This document shows positions 8,547-20,853 of a stretch of DNA of 64,000 nt, piece after piece (the first letter of the stretch is position 1; each line of letters opens with the position of its first letter). The DNA lies in contig JADJUW010000001.1 of the NCBI GenBank assembly GCA_016716835.1, positions 496,001 to 560,000 of the forward strand, given 5' to 3'. A model generated the notes under the pieces. That model was not told the DNA's origin. It saw only the letters and a list, made by a program, of their open reading frames with translations, and did no database searches. Source of the DNA: Myxococcales bacterium (GTDB taxonomy: Bacteria > Myxococcota_A > Polyangia > Haliangiales > Haliangiaceae). Both the position numbers and the translations under genes were made by a program.

Positions 8547-9860
8547 ATGAAGCGGATTTCGACGTTGGTGCTGGTTCCATCCATTCTTTTGGCGTGCGGC
8601 GATAATAGGCCACTCGGCGATGCAGACGCCATGGTGGACGCGCCTCCCGATGGGCCCAGTGTCATCGAGGATTGCGAGACGCCGCTAACCAACCAGAGCA
8701 TCACGCTCACCAGCGTGCTTGGGATTTATGGCCGCGCCGCATTTGATGGCAAGACGGTATGGACGACCTATTCGACGCGTGAAATTGACGCCAGCGGCGA
8801 TCCAACCAGCAGGCTCGGTACCTTTGCGGTGCGGCTGGGCTGCGACGGGCAATTAATTGGCGGCCCGCAGCGCATTTCTACGACCGCGTCTGCCAACGAC
8901 ACGCAGCCGCTGGTCGCGGTTTCCGGCAACGCCATCATGTACGCCTGGACCGGAGAGCTTGACCCTGACATTACCGCCTCCAACTGCACCGCCGGCAGTT
9001 GCCTGCGCGCGTTTGTCCGCAGCTACAACAAGAACGACGCCGCGTCGCCGATCCTGTTCAACGACAAGACGTTGCTCATGCGCTACGACGGCACCGCCTA
9101 CAATCAAAACGTCTTGCCCTCAGGCCTCGCCGCGGGGCCCGACGGGCACTTTTACATCACGGGCGTGCGCGCGGTGTCCGACGCGCCAGGCTGGACGGTG
9201 TTTTTGCAGGAACTCGATCGCCAGGGCAATGGCGTAGGCGACGCGGTGCACCCGCTGGTCGAGACGGACGGCGCGGCCCACGGCCTTACCAGCGCCGCCC
9301 TCTATGATGACACCATCTATTTGGCATTTGAGCGTGAGGGCGCCGACGAAAGTTCGTGGTCGGTCGCGCTGATGCGTCTCGACGCCGAGGATCGCGCGCC
9401 GATCGATACCGAGCCGACCATTCTGGGCGCGGGCACAAGGCCGTCGTTCGGCACCAAGGTCGAGGCCAACGCGCCGCTGCTGCTCGCCATGGGCACCGCG
9501 GCGGCAACCGGCCAAGCCGCGGTGCTCGATGCGCGCCTCCCTCAGTTCTCGATGACGCTTGGTTCGGTCGGCAATACGAACATCGCGCCGATGGTGGTCG
9601 CGCGCACCGGCGGCGGCGCCGTGGCGTGGCTGGAGCGCGATGGCGGCACCACGCGCGTGCGCGCGCTACCGTTTGCGTATGCCAACAACACGTTCACCCA
9701 AGGCAACGAGTTTGAGCTAACCGCCGCCGCCAGCGTCCACTACGGCGTCAGCATCACGCACGCCATCGACGATTATTACTTTATCACCTGGAGCGAAGGT
9801 GTTGGTGGCAACGACTTCCGGCTGCGCGGTAAGTATATCGAGCTGCCGACGCCGAACTGA
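8547..9860 (+). CDS. Hypothetical lipoprotein, paralogue of the previous gene
   Basis: A 437-residue predicted lipoprotein starting MKRISTLVLVPSILLAC, where LLAC is the lipobox. The mature N terminus is Asp/Pro-rich (a typical low-complexity linker), followed by a beta-rich body with VWTTYSTREIDASGDP, FAVRLGCDGQLIGGPQ, MYAWTGELD and a C-terminal YYFITWSEGVGGNDFRLRGKYIE. The last motif parallels IYVVGWTLTSAGDRRAMGTFF in the preceding paralogue. The 54-nt gap between them suggests co-transcription. No function can be assigned. Repeat locus A begins about 80 nt after the stop. Confidence 0.7.
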   Translation: MKRISTLVLVPSILLACGDNRPLGDADAMVDAPPDGPSVIEDCETPLTNQSITLTSVLGIYGRAAFDGKTVWTTYSTREIDASGDPTSRLGTFAVRLGCDGQLIGGPQRISTTASANDTQPLVAVSGNAIMYAWTGELDPDITASNCTAGSCLRAFVRSYNKNDAASPILFNDKTLLMRYDGTAYNQNVLPSGLAAGPDGHFYITGVRAVSDAPGWTVFLQELDRQGNGVGDAVHPLVETDGAAHGLTSAALYDDTIYLAFEREGADESSWSVALMRLDAEDRAPIDTEPTILGAGTRPSFGTKVEANAPLLLAMGTAAATGQAAVLDARLPQFSMTLGSVGNTNIAPMVVARTGGGAVAWLERDGGTTRVRALPFAYANNTFTQGNEFELTAAASVHYGVSITHAIDDYYFITWSEGVGGNDFRLRGKYIELPTPN

Positions 9861-9943
9861 GCGGCGGCAAGGCCGCGCACGCTTGCCAGTGCCCGTCACC
9901 CCTGCGCAACACATGCGTCGTCTCATCGGGGCGGTGGTCAGCG

Positions 9944-10299
9944 GCGCACGACCACATGCTTCGTCTCAGAGCTACGGCTGTTCGCGCTGCTCACGACGCC
10001 TTGCGCTCAGGAGGGCACCGCCTGCCAAATCGCTGGCGTCAACGTGCCTTAGCGAAACGCTCTGATCCGAACATGTGCCGCACGCCGCTTCTGCGCGCTA
10101 TCGTACCGGCAAGTGGGCGCACGTTTCTTCCGCGAGCATAGATTGCAGGGAAGTGGTGCTGGCACCGAGCGCGGTGGATACCACAGCCGTCTCGCCTCAC
10201 CCCGGAGGGCCGCTATCTGCGAGCAGGAAGATACGTGCGCCCACCTGCCGGTCAATAATCTATCTGCGAGCAGGAAGACACGTGCGCCCACCAGCCGGT
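9944..10299 (+). repeat. Palindromic interspersed repeat, locus A
   Basis: This fills the 478-nt gap between two convergent genes; no gene is seen in it. It has four parts. The first is a ~160-nt leader (9944-10104) shared with locus C. The second is a left arm starting ACCGGCAAGTGGGCGCACGT at 10105. The third is a core with GGTGCTGGCACC and GTGGATACCAC dyads. The fourth is two copies of a right arm (10213-10252 and 10260-10299) spaced exactly 47 bp. The right arm is the inverted counterpart of the left. Short open frames cross it, but the 47-bp period shifts frame each time, so it is not coding. Confidence 0.9.
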
Positions 10300-10338
10300 A
10301 CGCCTCGCGGTTGCACCTAACCGATCGAAGGGACAACA

Positions 10339-10854
10339 CTAGCGCGTATTGGACGTAATCTCGTCCGGCGGGCCGATGTCGAGAAAGTCGACGCTGACGA
10401 TTTCGACTTCGCGCTTGCCGCCAGGCGTGGTGATGGTGACGGTGTCGCCGACTTCTTTGGCGATGAGCCCTCGCACCATGGGCGCGCCAATCGAAATGCG
10501 GCCCTTTTTGATGTCGGCCTCGTGTTCGCCAACGATGGCAAAAGTCTGGCGGTCGCCCGATTCGGTTTCTTCAATCGTGATCGTCGCGCCAAACTTCACC
10601 CGGTCGCCCGACAGCTTGAGCGGGTCGATGACTTCCGACAGCGCGAGCTTGGCCTCGTATTCGCGGATGCGGCCCTCGATCATGCCTTGCTCTTCCTTGG
10701 CGGCGCTGTAGTCGGCATTTTCCTTGAGATCGCCGTGGCCGCGGGCGATTTCGATCGCCTTGGCGTTGTTCGGGCGCGCAACCTCTTTGAGGAACTTCAG
10801 GCGCTCCTTCATCCAGGTATAGCCGGCCGGCGTCATTGGGAATTTGTCGCTCAT
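10339..10854 (-). CDS. greA: Transcription elongation factor GreA
   Basis: A 171-residue protein of standard GreA length. The N-terminal coiled coil carries the family signature (MTPAGYTWMKERLKFLK, then RGHGDLKENADYSAAKEEQGMIEGRI), where the acidic Asp/Glu tip residues enter the RNA polymerase secondary channel to stimulate cleavage of backtracked transcripts. The C-terminal FKBP-like domain follows (VGEHEADIKKGRISIGAPMVRGLIAK... VGDTVTITTPGG). It starts 6 nt after the carB stop and is probably expressed from the carB operon. Its 3' end faces repeat locus A. Confidence 0.95.
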   Translation of the reverse strand: MSDKFPMTPAGYTWMKERLKFLKEVARPNNAKAIEIARGHGDLKENADYSAAKEEQGMIEGRIREYEAKLALSEVIDPLKLSGDRVKFGATITIEETESGDRQTFAIVGEHEADIKKGRISIGAPMVRGLIAKEVGDTVTITTPGGKREVEIVSVDFLDIGPPDEITSNTR

Positions 10855-10860
10855 AAGGGC

Positions 10861-14124
<3,264 letters not shown>

Positions 14125-14188
14125 GGCCGGACTCTACCGGACGGCGTGCTAGATCTCTAGCGTTCCGCAGGCATGGTTGCCGCGGCGG

Positions 14189-14203
14189 CCGGCGTGACGC
14201 CGG
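14189..14203 (-). terminator. Short GC hairpin between the LON-domain gene and carB
   Basis: CCGGCG-TGA-CGCCGG forms a perfect 6-bp stem with a 3-nt loop, in the ~100-nt gap between two minus-strand genes. No T-tract follows on the transcribed strand, so it may be a weak or Rho-assisted terminator or simply a leader hairpin of carB. Confidence 0.3.
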
Positions 14204-14227
14204 GCTGCGCATGGGGCAAAAATCGAG

Positions 14228-14872
14228 CTAATTGACGTCGTCGGCTTCGTGCTGCAGCTGTGCCAAGAGCTGGGATACATAGCCAGACGCGACCGTGGCC
14301 CTGGCGAGAGGACAGAGGGTCTCGAGCAGCGTCTGGCGGACGTCGGGATCGCGGATGAGCGCCGAGGCGACCATGTCGAGGCACTCGCGCGGATCGGCGC
14401 AGCTGGCGACGATGCCGCACAGCGCGTCGCCGCTCTCACCGAGATGCGGTTTCATGCGGTGGCAGATTTCCAAGAACTCGTCGCACCGGGCCTGCATGGC
14501 CGTTGCATCATAGACGGCATCTGCGACGGCGCTAACGCACGCCACGCGGTAGGGCTGGGCAGGCGGCTGCTCGCGGTTGATGACGGCGCGCGCCACGCCC
14601 TGGACCAAGATGTTGTAACGGCCATCGGCTAGCTCTTCACAGGCGACGATGCGCCCGATGCCGCAAATAGGCACCACCGGCGGCCGACCCTCGTAGCTCG
14701 CCTCAAAACCAGGTCGCAGCCGCGCGATGCCGAGCATGCGATCGCCCGCGAGGCAGGCGGCGATCATGGCGCGATATCGCGGCTCAAAAATGTGCAGCGG
14801 CAATAAACCGCCGGGCAATAAGACGACGCCCCCCAGCGGGAAAATCGGCAGCTCCGCGGGTACCTCGCTCAT
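14228..14872 (-). CDS. LON peptidase N-terminal domain protein
   Basis: A 214-residue protein consisting of the substrate-recognition LON domain without the ATPase or protease domains. The signature is PIFPLGGVVLLPGGLLPLHIFEPRYRAMI near the N terminus, followed by GIARLRPGF and YNILVQGVARAVI. The C-terminal third is helical. ATG 14872 lies one nucleotide after the stop of the upstream SDR gene (TAACATG), a coupled start, and is preferred over an in-frame ATG 18 nt upstream. Stand-alone LON domains are common in bacteria, and their precise role is unknown. Confidence 0.85.
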   Translation of the reverse strand: MSEVPAELPIFPLGGVVLLPGGLLPLHIFEPRYRAMIAACLAGDRMLGIARLRPGFEASYEGRPPVVPICGIGRIVACEELADGRYNILVQGVARAVINREQPPAQPYRVACVSAVADAVYDATAMQARCDEFLEICHRMKPHLGESGDALCGIVASCADPRECLDMVASALIRDPDVRQTLLETLCPLARATVASGYVSQLLAQLQHEADDVN

Positions 14873-14873
14873 G

Positions 14874-15569
14874 TTAGCCCCAGACGTCAAGGCAGGCGCC
14901 GGTCAGCGCGGCGGGCGCGTCGGCGGCGAGAAATTCGATGGTGCGCGCAATATCGTCCGGCGACATGGCGGGTTTGGCCTCCGGCAGGCCCTCGCGCAGC
15001 ATGGCCGTATCGACGCTGCCTGGACATACGGCGTTGACGCTTACGCCGACGACGCGCAGTTCCTCGGCCAGCGCCCGCGTAAAGCCGACGAGGGCGTGCT
15101 TGGCGGCACAGTACGCCGCCAGCATCGGCGTGCCTTCTCGGCCCGCGATAGATGCGACCGAAATAATTCGACTGCCGGCGCGTCGCAGATCAACGGCGAG
15201 CGCGCGATAACAGTAAAACGCGCCGTCGACATTGGCGGCGAACATTGCGCGCCACTGTGCGTCGGTCACTTCATGCGTCGCGCCGCGCATCACGGCGCCA
15301 GCATTGTTGACCAATATATCAACCGGGCCGAGCTGCTGATGCGTGGCCAACGCGGCTTGGGCCACGGCATCACTGCTGCTGACGTCGCAGACCACCGCGA
15401 TGGCCTTGCCGCCGCGGTCACTGATTTCCTTGGCCACCGCCAACAAGTCGTCCTTGCGGCGCGCCCATAACGCCACCTGGGCGCCGCGTCCCGCCAGGGC
15501 TAGCGCGGTGCTCCGACCAATGCCGCGGCTGGCGCCGGTAACCACGGCGATCTTTCCGGCGAGCGTCAT
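14874..15569 (-). CDS. Short-chain dehydrogenase/reductase (SDR)
   Basis: A 231-residue classical SDR. The Rossmann cofactor motif TGASRGIG is near residues 11-18, followed by CDVSSSD, the structural NNAG (~88-91) and the catalytic pair in the form YCAAK, with an SVAS serine upstream. The length and the C-terminal NAVCPGSVDT and LTGACLDVWG are typical of FabG-like ketoacyl or other NAD(P)H reductases. The motif ARRKDDL after the second strand suggests NADPH preference. The substrate is not deducible. It is translationally coupled to the downstream LON-domain gene. Confidence 0.88.
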   Translation of the reverse strand: MTLAGKIAVVTGASRGIGRSTALALAGRGAQVALWARRKDDLLAVAKEISDRGGKAIAVVCDVSSSDAVAQAALATHQQLGPVDILVNNAGAVMRGATHEVTDAQWRAMFAANVDGAFYCYRALAVDLRRAGSRIISVASIAGREGTPMLAAYCAAKHALVGFTRALAEELRVVGVSVNAVCPGSVDTAMLREGLPEAKPAMSPDDIARTIEFLAADAPAALTGACLDVWG

Positions 15570-15626
15570 CGGGCGATCCTAGCACCTAATGCGCTAAAGG
15601 AAAGCAGCTACGGCGGGTCGACGTGC

Positions 15627-17171
15627 TTAGCGCAAGCCCGAAAAAAGGGCCGCCACGATTTCATCTTGGAGTTGCCGCGCGTCGGCCTTCGCGGCGATGG
15701 GCATGTCATTGACAAAGATGGCAAACGCAATAGGGTCCAGGGTGTTGGTGCCGATGATGCCCGCCAACGTCGACACTCGATCGAGCGTGCCGGTTTTGCC
15801 GCGGACATAGCCACGCACCGGCATGTCGTAGTAGCGGCTGGCGAGCGTACCATCATGGCCGCCGATGGCGAGCGAGGCGATAAATTCGGGTTGCAGGCGC
15901 CAGGATCGCATGCCGGCCGCGATGACCGCGACGAGTTGCGCCGCTGAAACCGCGGAGGCATCATAGAGACCCGAGCCGTTTTCGAGGCGCACCGACGCGG
16001 TATCAATGCCGAGCGAGGCGAGCATGTTGGTGGCGGCGCGCTGGGCATCGCCCCAGGTTGCCCCCGAGGCGCCAGCGCCCACCGCGCCCGTGGCCTTGAA
16101 AATCATTTCGGCGACAAAATTGTTGGAGTGCTTGCCGACCGCGCCGAGAATTTGAGCGAGTGGGGCGCTCGTATGTGCCGCCACCAACGTGAGCGCGGGG
16201 GGCGCGATCCGTCGCCCGGCGGGGGCAGCGGCCTTGATGCCCTGCTTGCGCAGGTAATAGACGAAGCATTCGGCGGCGACGCGCGCCGGCGACTCCAGGC
16301 GACGGCGTTGTGAAATCACGCCATCGCGGCGCGCCATCGAGCCGCGGACTTCGATTTCTGTGATCATGGCGCCGTCCTTGCCGCGCTGTGGCCGCGCCCA
16401 CATCATCATGGCGCTGCGGCGATCGTCGCCAACGACGATGGCGGCGGCCTTCACCTTGATCGCGCCGAGGGTGGGCGGATGCACCTCAATGGCGGCGCTG
16501 CCACCGTTGCCTGCAAGGGCCTCGACGCGGACAACGTTGCCGTTGACCGAAAGCGCCGAGGTCGAGGCGCGAAACGGGGCGCGCTCCTCGGGCGCGTCGT
16601 CAAAGCGCGGCGGATCGCCGACGTCATCGAACATGCCGTCGTCCCAATACACCTGACGCACGGTGCGCACACCTCGGGCCGCTAGCGCCTTGGCCAGCGC
16701 TGATAAGTCATCCTCGGTCAGCGTCGGGTCGCCGCCGCCGCGCAAGAACAAGGCCTCAATGGTGCCCGCGCCAGCATGGTAGCCCTTGGCGTAGACCGCG
16801 GTGGTGAAGCGATAGCTTGGGCCGAGCACGGTGAGTGCCGTGACGGCGGTGATCAGCTTGGCATTAGACGCGAGATTGTATGGCGCGTCGCCATCGCGCT
16901 GATACAGGATGGCCCCGTCGGCAAGCCGCTGCGCAAATACCGCGATGCGTGCCTGTGCCAGGCTCGGGGTGGCTGCAATGCGCGCATCGATGTGCGCGGT
17001 GATCCACGCCTGCTTGTCGGTCAAGAAATGCGGCGGCGGCGCGCCCTGCGTGGGCGCTTCGGCGGCCGCAACAGCTGGCCCCGGCGCTTGCCGCCTGGAC
17101 GCGGTTGCGATCATACTTGTCGCGATTGCCGACAACCCCGCAACAAACGCCCAGGCCTGGTAGGTTCGCAC
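15627..17171 (-). CDS. dacB: D-alanyl-D-alanine carboxypeptidase/endopeptidase, PBP4 family
   Basis: A 514-residue exported penicillin-binding protein of peptidase family S13, which trims or cleaves peptidoglycan cross-bridges in the periplasm. A signal-like segment covers residues 1-25, followed by an Ala/Pro-rich linker. The three active-site motifs are present: SNAK (Ser ~102, Lys ~105), SNN within GKHSNNFVAEM, and KTGT within RGYVRGKTGTLD. Between the first and second motifs is the extra domain typical of the family. The start lies only 14 nt from the start of a divergent lipoprotein gene, so either the two share a very compact promoter region or one start is slightly off. Confidence 0.92.
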   Translation of the reverse strand: MRTYQAWAFVAGLSAIATSMIATASRRQAPGPAVAAAEAPTQGAPPPHFLTDKQAWITAHIDARIAATPSLAQARIAVFAQRLADGAILYQRDGDAPYNLASNAKLITAVTALTVLGPSYRFTTAVYAKGYHAGAGTIEALFLRGGGDPTLTEDDLSALAKALAARGVRTVRQVYWDDGMFDDVGDPPRFDDAPEERAPFRASTSALSVNGNVVRVEALAGNGGSAAIEVHPPTLGAIKVKAAAIVVGDDRRSAMMMWARPQRGKDGAMITEIEVRGSMARRDGVISQRRRLESPARVAAECFVYYLRKQGIKAAAPAGRRIAPPALTLVAAHTSAPLAQILGAVGKHSNNFVAEMIFKATGAVGAGASGATWGDAQRAATNMLASLGIDTASVRLENGSGLYDASAVSAAQLVAVIAAGMRSWRLQPEFIASLAIGGHDGTLASRYYDMPVRGYVRGKTGTLDRVSTLAGIIGTNTLDPIAFAIFVNDMPIAAKADARQLQDEIVAALFSGLR

Positions 17172-17185
17172 CCGGTCAGCCTACC

Positions 17186-18724
17186 ATGCTTGCCTGCCTG
17201 GTGGGCCTTGCGGCGCTTGCCGGGGCGTGCGAACGCAAGGTGCGACAGACGGCGGATGACACGATCGTCATGCTCGTCGAAAAGGCGATGAAGACGGCCG
17301 ATGGGCGCTACACGTCCAATGCGTACGATCAAAAACTTTCGCGCTTGGTGACGCGCGGGCTGACGACGCTCGACCCCCTCTCGCTCGAGCCCACGCTAGA
17401 TCTCGCCGCCGCCATTGAGATGCGATCGCCGACGGAGGCGTGGGTGACGCTGCGACCGGGCCTGCGTTTCTCCACCGGCACGCCGCTAACTGCCGATGAC
17501 GTCGCGTTCACGTACCAATCGATCATCGCGCCGGGCAGCGATAGCTCGCTGACGACGGCGACGCGCGAAAAATTTGTCGACGTCACCGCCGTGGATGCGC
17601 GGGTGGTCCGCTTTACGCTGCAGGCGCCGCTCGCCACGTTGTGGTCCGATCTTGAGGTCGGCATTGTGTCGCGTGCGGCCGCCGACGCCAAGGGCCAGTT
17701 CGCCGGTGGGCGCGTCGTTGGTGCGGGACCGTATGTCCTGCAAGACCTCACGCCGCAGCGCGCGCGGCTCGTCGTGAATCCGTATTTTGATGGGGTGCCG
17801 CCGCGCACGCCCAAGATCGAGATGCGCTTTGTCACCGCCCAACCCGCGCGCGCCTTGATGATGGCCGGTGGCGCCGCCGATTTGGTGCAAAACGCCATCC
17901 AAGTCGATCTGCTCGACGATTTGGCCAAGCGACCGCGGCTCGTCATCGAGACCGCGCCCAGCGTCATCTTGACCTATCTCATGATGAACCATCGCGACGC
18001 GGCGCTCGGCAACGTGCGCGTACGACGTGCCATCGCCCACGCCGTCGACCGCCCGGGCATCATTGCCGCCAAGTTTGGCGGCCGGGCGGTGCTCGCGACC
18101 GGGCTCATCGCGCCGACGCATTGGTCCTATTTTGGCGACGTCGCGACCTATGCCTATGACGTGGCGCGCGCGAAGGCGCTGCTCGATGAGGCCGGCTACC
18201 CGGACCCCGACGGCGAGGGCCCGTTGCCTAGGCTGTCGCTTGTCTACAAGACCAGCTCGGACCAGTTTCGCGTCGCGATCGCGCGCGTGATCGCGGCGCA
18301 GCTTGGCGCCGTCGGCATTGCCGTCGAGGTGCGCGCGTTTGAATTCGCGACCATGTTCGCCGACGTCAAGCAAGGCAACTACCAGCTCGCGTCGATGCAG
18401 ACCTCGGAAATTACCGACCCTGATTATCTCTATATCTATTTCCACAGCGCGCAGGCGCCGAGCAAGACCAACCCGAATGGGACCAATCGGTGGTTTTACG
18501 CCAATCCCGCGTTCGATGCCTTGTGCGAGGCGGGGCGGCGCGAGCTCGACCGCGGCAAGCGCCTCGACCTCTATCGCCAGGCCCAGGCGATCTTCGCGCA
18601 GGATGTGCCGGTCGTCCCGCTATGGCATGAAGATAACATCGCGGTGCGCAACATCACGCTGCAGGGCTACGAGCTCTCAGCCAATGCGCGGTTTGGCGGC
18701 CTCACGGTCGCGGCTAAGCCGTGA
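17186..18724 (+). CDS. ABC-transporter substrate-binding lipoprotein (family 5, peptide type)
   Basis: A 512-residue solute-binding lipoprotein: MLACLVGLAALAGAC with a lipobox, then the SBP_bac_5 layout. Recognisable blocks are LRPGLRFSTGTPLTADDVAFTYQSI, VVGAGPYVL, the loop NHRDAALGNVRVRRAIAHAVDR, AKALLDEAGYPDPDGEG and the C-terminal AIFAQDVPVVPLWHEDNI. Such proteins capture oligopeptides, dipeptides or related ligands for DppBCDF/OppBCDF-type importers. No permease or ATPase genes are adjacent, so it is an orphan binding protein here. The in-frame extension to 17105 overlaps dacB and was rejected. Confidence 0.88.
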   Translation: MLACLVGLAALAGACERKVRQTADDTIVMLVEKAMKTADGRYTSNAYDQKLSRLVTRGLTTLDPLSLEPTLDLAAAIEMRSPTEAWVTLRPGLRFSTGTPLTADDVAFTYQSIIAPGSDSSLTTATREKFVDVTAVDARVVRFTLQAPLATLWSDLEVGIVSRAAADAKGQFAGGRVVGAGPYVLQDLTPQRARLVVNPYFDGVPPRTPKIEMRFVTAQPARALMMAGGAADLVQNAIQVDLLDDLAKRPRLVIETAPSVILTYLMMNHRDAALGNVRVRRAIAHAVDRPGIIAAKFGGRAVLATGLIAPTHWSYFGDVATYAYDVARAKALLDEAGYPDPDGEGPLPRLSLVYKTSSDQFRVAIARVIAAQLGAVGIAVEVRAFEFATMFADVKQGNYQLASMQTSEITDPDYLYIYFHSAQAPSKTNPNGTNRWFYANPAFDALCEAGRRELDRGKRLDLYRQAQAIFAQDVPVVPLWHEDNIAVRNITLQGYELSANARFGGLTVAAKP

Positions 18725-18752
18725 GCCCGCGCGTTGGCGCACCGTCCTGGCC

Positions 18753-19295
18753 TTACGCCGCGGAGCGCTGCTGGTCGAGGAGAAACTTTTCGCCCGCAAC
18801 GTAGTTGACGACCACGGGAATCCCCATGAAGGCGAGCCCAACGGTGAACGCGTCATCGGCATCTTCGCGCAGCCATACCACCACCGCGGCGAAACGATAC
18901 GAGCGAAGTTGCGTGCCTGGCGCCGCTTCGTTTTCGGAGGTGGCGCGCGGAAACGTCAGCGAGGTGGTCGCCGGTCGGGGTTCGTCCGGATGTGCCATGG
19001 CGATTTCGATGATGATTTCAAGCGCGTCGCCGATGCTGACATACGGCGCGGCATGGCAAATGAGGCCGCCCGGTGACAACTCGGAAATGGCAATTGGATC
19101 GCGCAGGCCGTCGCCGCGCATGGTGGCGGGCATGCAAACCGTCTGGCGGCGAAATTGGCGGCCATCAAGGCCCGGCGCCGCAAACAGACCCTCAACCTGA
19201 CCGACAAGGTCGATTTCGTCCCAAGTCAAGCCTAAAGCGGCGCGGCTCTTGGCGAGCAGCTGACGGTAGTGAAAGACGAGGTCGAGGAGGTTCAT
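18753..19295 (-). CDS. PilZ-like domain protein, degenerate
   Basis: A 180-residue protein. Residues 1-40 are helical (MNLLDLVFHYRQLLAKSRAALGLTWDEIDLV). A beta-rich domain follows, starting RRQTVCMPATM, with ISELSPGGL and a C-terminal VGLAFMGIP. This matches the order of elements in PilZ domains (RxxxR, then D/NxSxxG, then a beta barrel), which bind cyclic di-GMP. Neither motif is canonical: RxxxR is not clean and the D/N of the second motif is missing, so c-di-GMP binding is doubtful. The call is moderate; an unrelated small beta-barrel domain is possible. The start chosen is ATG 19295. The 231 nt to the next gene hold no feature I can support. Confidence 0.5.
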   Translation of the reverse strand: MNLLDLVFHYRQLLAKSRAALGLTWDEIDLVGQVEGLFAAPGLDGRQFRRQTVCMPATMRGDGLRDPIAISELSPGGLICHAAPYVSIGDALEIIIEIAMAHPDEPRPATTSLTFPRATSENEAAPGTQLRSYRFAAVVVWLREDADDAFTVGLAFMGIPVVVNYVAGEKFLLDQQRSAA

Positions 19296-19526
19296 GACAG
19301 AAACTAAAGCAAACCTGGTGCCAAGCCGCGAAGCCGAGCCGATCCCTGAACATCGTGCCAAAGGCTGGGGGACCCCATGGGCTTTGGCGGCGGTTAGCGG
19401 CGCAAGTTACCGAATACGCGCGGCGCCCAACTTGTCGCAGGCACGTAGCTGATGAGTAGCCTCCCGGGGTAACGCTCACCACGCTGATGTATTTGTCACA
19501 CGGTGGGTGTGAGGTAGGGTGGCAAA

Positions 19527-20833
19527 ATGACCGAGTCGCTGTTTGCCCACGCCGCCGCGCAAAGCCGGCTCGGGCAGCCCTTGGCCGAACGGATGCGGCC
19601 GCGCACGCTGGCCGAGATGGTCAACGCGAGCGCCATCATTGGGGGCCCTCGGATCGTCGAGCGGTTGGCGGCGGGCCACATGCCACCCTCGATGATTTTG
19701 TACGGGCCGCCAGGCACAGGCAAGACGACGTTTGCGCTTTTGCTCGCCGATGCGGCGGGGCGCGCGCGGTGGTTTTGTCGGCGGTGCAAAGCGGCGTCAA
19801 GGAGTTGCGCGAGGTCGCCGCCGAGGCGGAGTTACAGCGCAGTCACTACGGTCGGCAAACCCTGCTCTTTGTCGATGAGATTCATCGCTTCTCCAAGACG
19901 GGGCAGGATGCGCTATTGCCGCACGTCGAGCGCGGCGTGTTTATCTTGTGCGGCGCCACCACCGAAAATCCTTCGTTCGCGCTCACCGCGGCGTTGCTGT
20001 CGCGATGCTTGCTGTTGCGCTTTGAGCCGCACGATGATGAGGCCTTGCGCAACATCGCGATGCGGGCGCTCAGCGATGCGCAGCGCGGGCTGGGCGCGCA
20101 GGCGCTAGCGCTTGCCGATGACGGGGCCGCGGCCTTGGTGCTGGCGGCAAGCGGCGACGCGCGGCGCTGCTTGGGGCTGCTCGAGATCGCGGCCGAACGT
20201 GCGACGTCGAGGGGGCAAGGCACCATCGAACAGGCGGACGTGCAAGCTGCCGCGGAAGGCTCCGTGTGGGGGCATGATCGCCGCGGCGATCAGCACTACG
20301 CGCTCGCCAGCGCCTTCATCAAGAGCCTGCGCGGTTCGGATGCGGACGCGGCGGTGTATTGGATGGTGCGCATGCTGGAGGCGGGGCAAGAGCCACGGTT
20401 TGTCGTGCGACGCATGGTCATCTTTGCCTCAGAGGACGTCGGCAATGCGGATCCCCAGGCCCTGGCCGTGGCAACCAATGCGCAGCGCGCCTTTGAATTT
20501 CTCGGGATGCCCGAGGCGAGCTTTGCGCTGACGCAGGCCGCGATCTACCTCGCGCTCGCCCCCAAATCAAATACGGCCTTGACCGCGTACGCCAATGCGC
20601 GCCGGCTGATGAAGGAACACGGCCAGCTGCCGGTGCCGCCAAAGCTGCGTAACGCCTCGTCGACGGTGGCCAAGGTGCTTGGGCACGGGGCTGGCTACCA
20701 GTATCCGCACGATTTTGCCGGGGCCTACGTCGCCGAAAGCTACATGCCCCAGGCCCTGGAAGGCGCCCAGATCGTCGTTCACGCCCACCAAAACGGGTTC
20801 GAGCAAGAACTTGAGTCTCGACGCCGCAAATAA
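19527..20833 (+). CDS. rarA: Replication-associated recombination protein A (RarA/MgsA), with a -1 frameshift
   Basis: An AAA+ ATPase related to clamp loaders that acts at stalled replication forks. The N-terminal part reads LAERMRPRTLAEMV, then Walker A GPPGTGKTT, in one frame. After about residue 78 the family sequence continues in the -1 frame: VVLSAVQSGVKELREV, Walker B LFVDEIHRFSKTGQDALLPHVE, the sensor GATTENPSF, and the C-terminal tetramerisation domain with EDVGNADP and YQYPHDF. One added G in GGGG at 19757-19760 restores a single ~435-residue protein. Because the break is in or beside a homopolymer and both halves are well conserved, a sequencing or assembly error is likely; a true frameshift mutation cannot be excluded. 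Confidence 0.88.
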
Positions 20834-20853
20834 GGTGTGGTACCGACGTCGCA

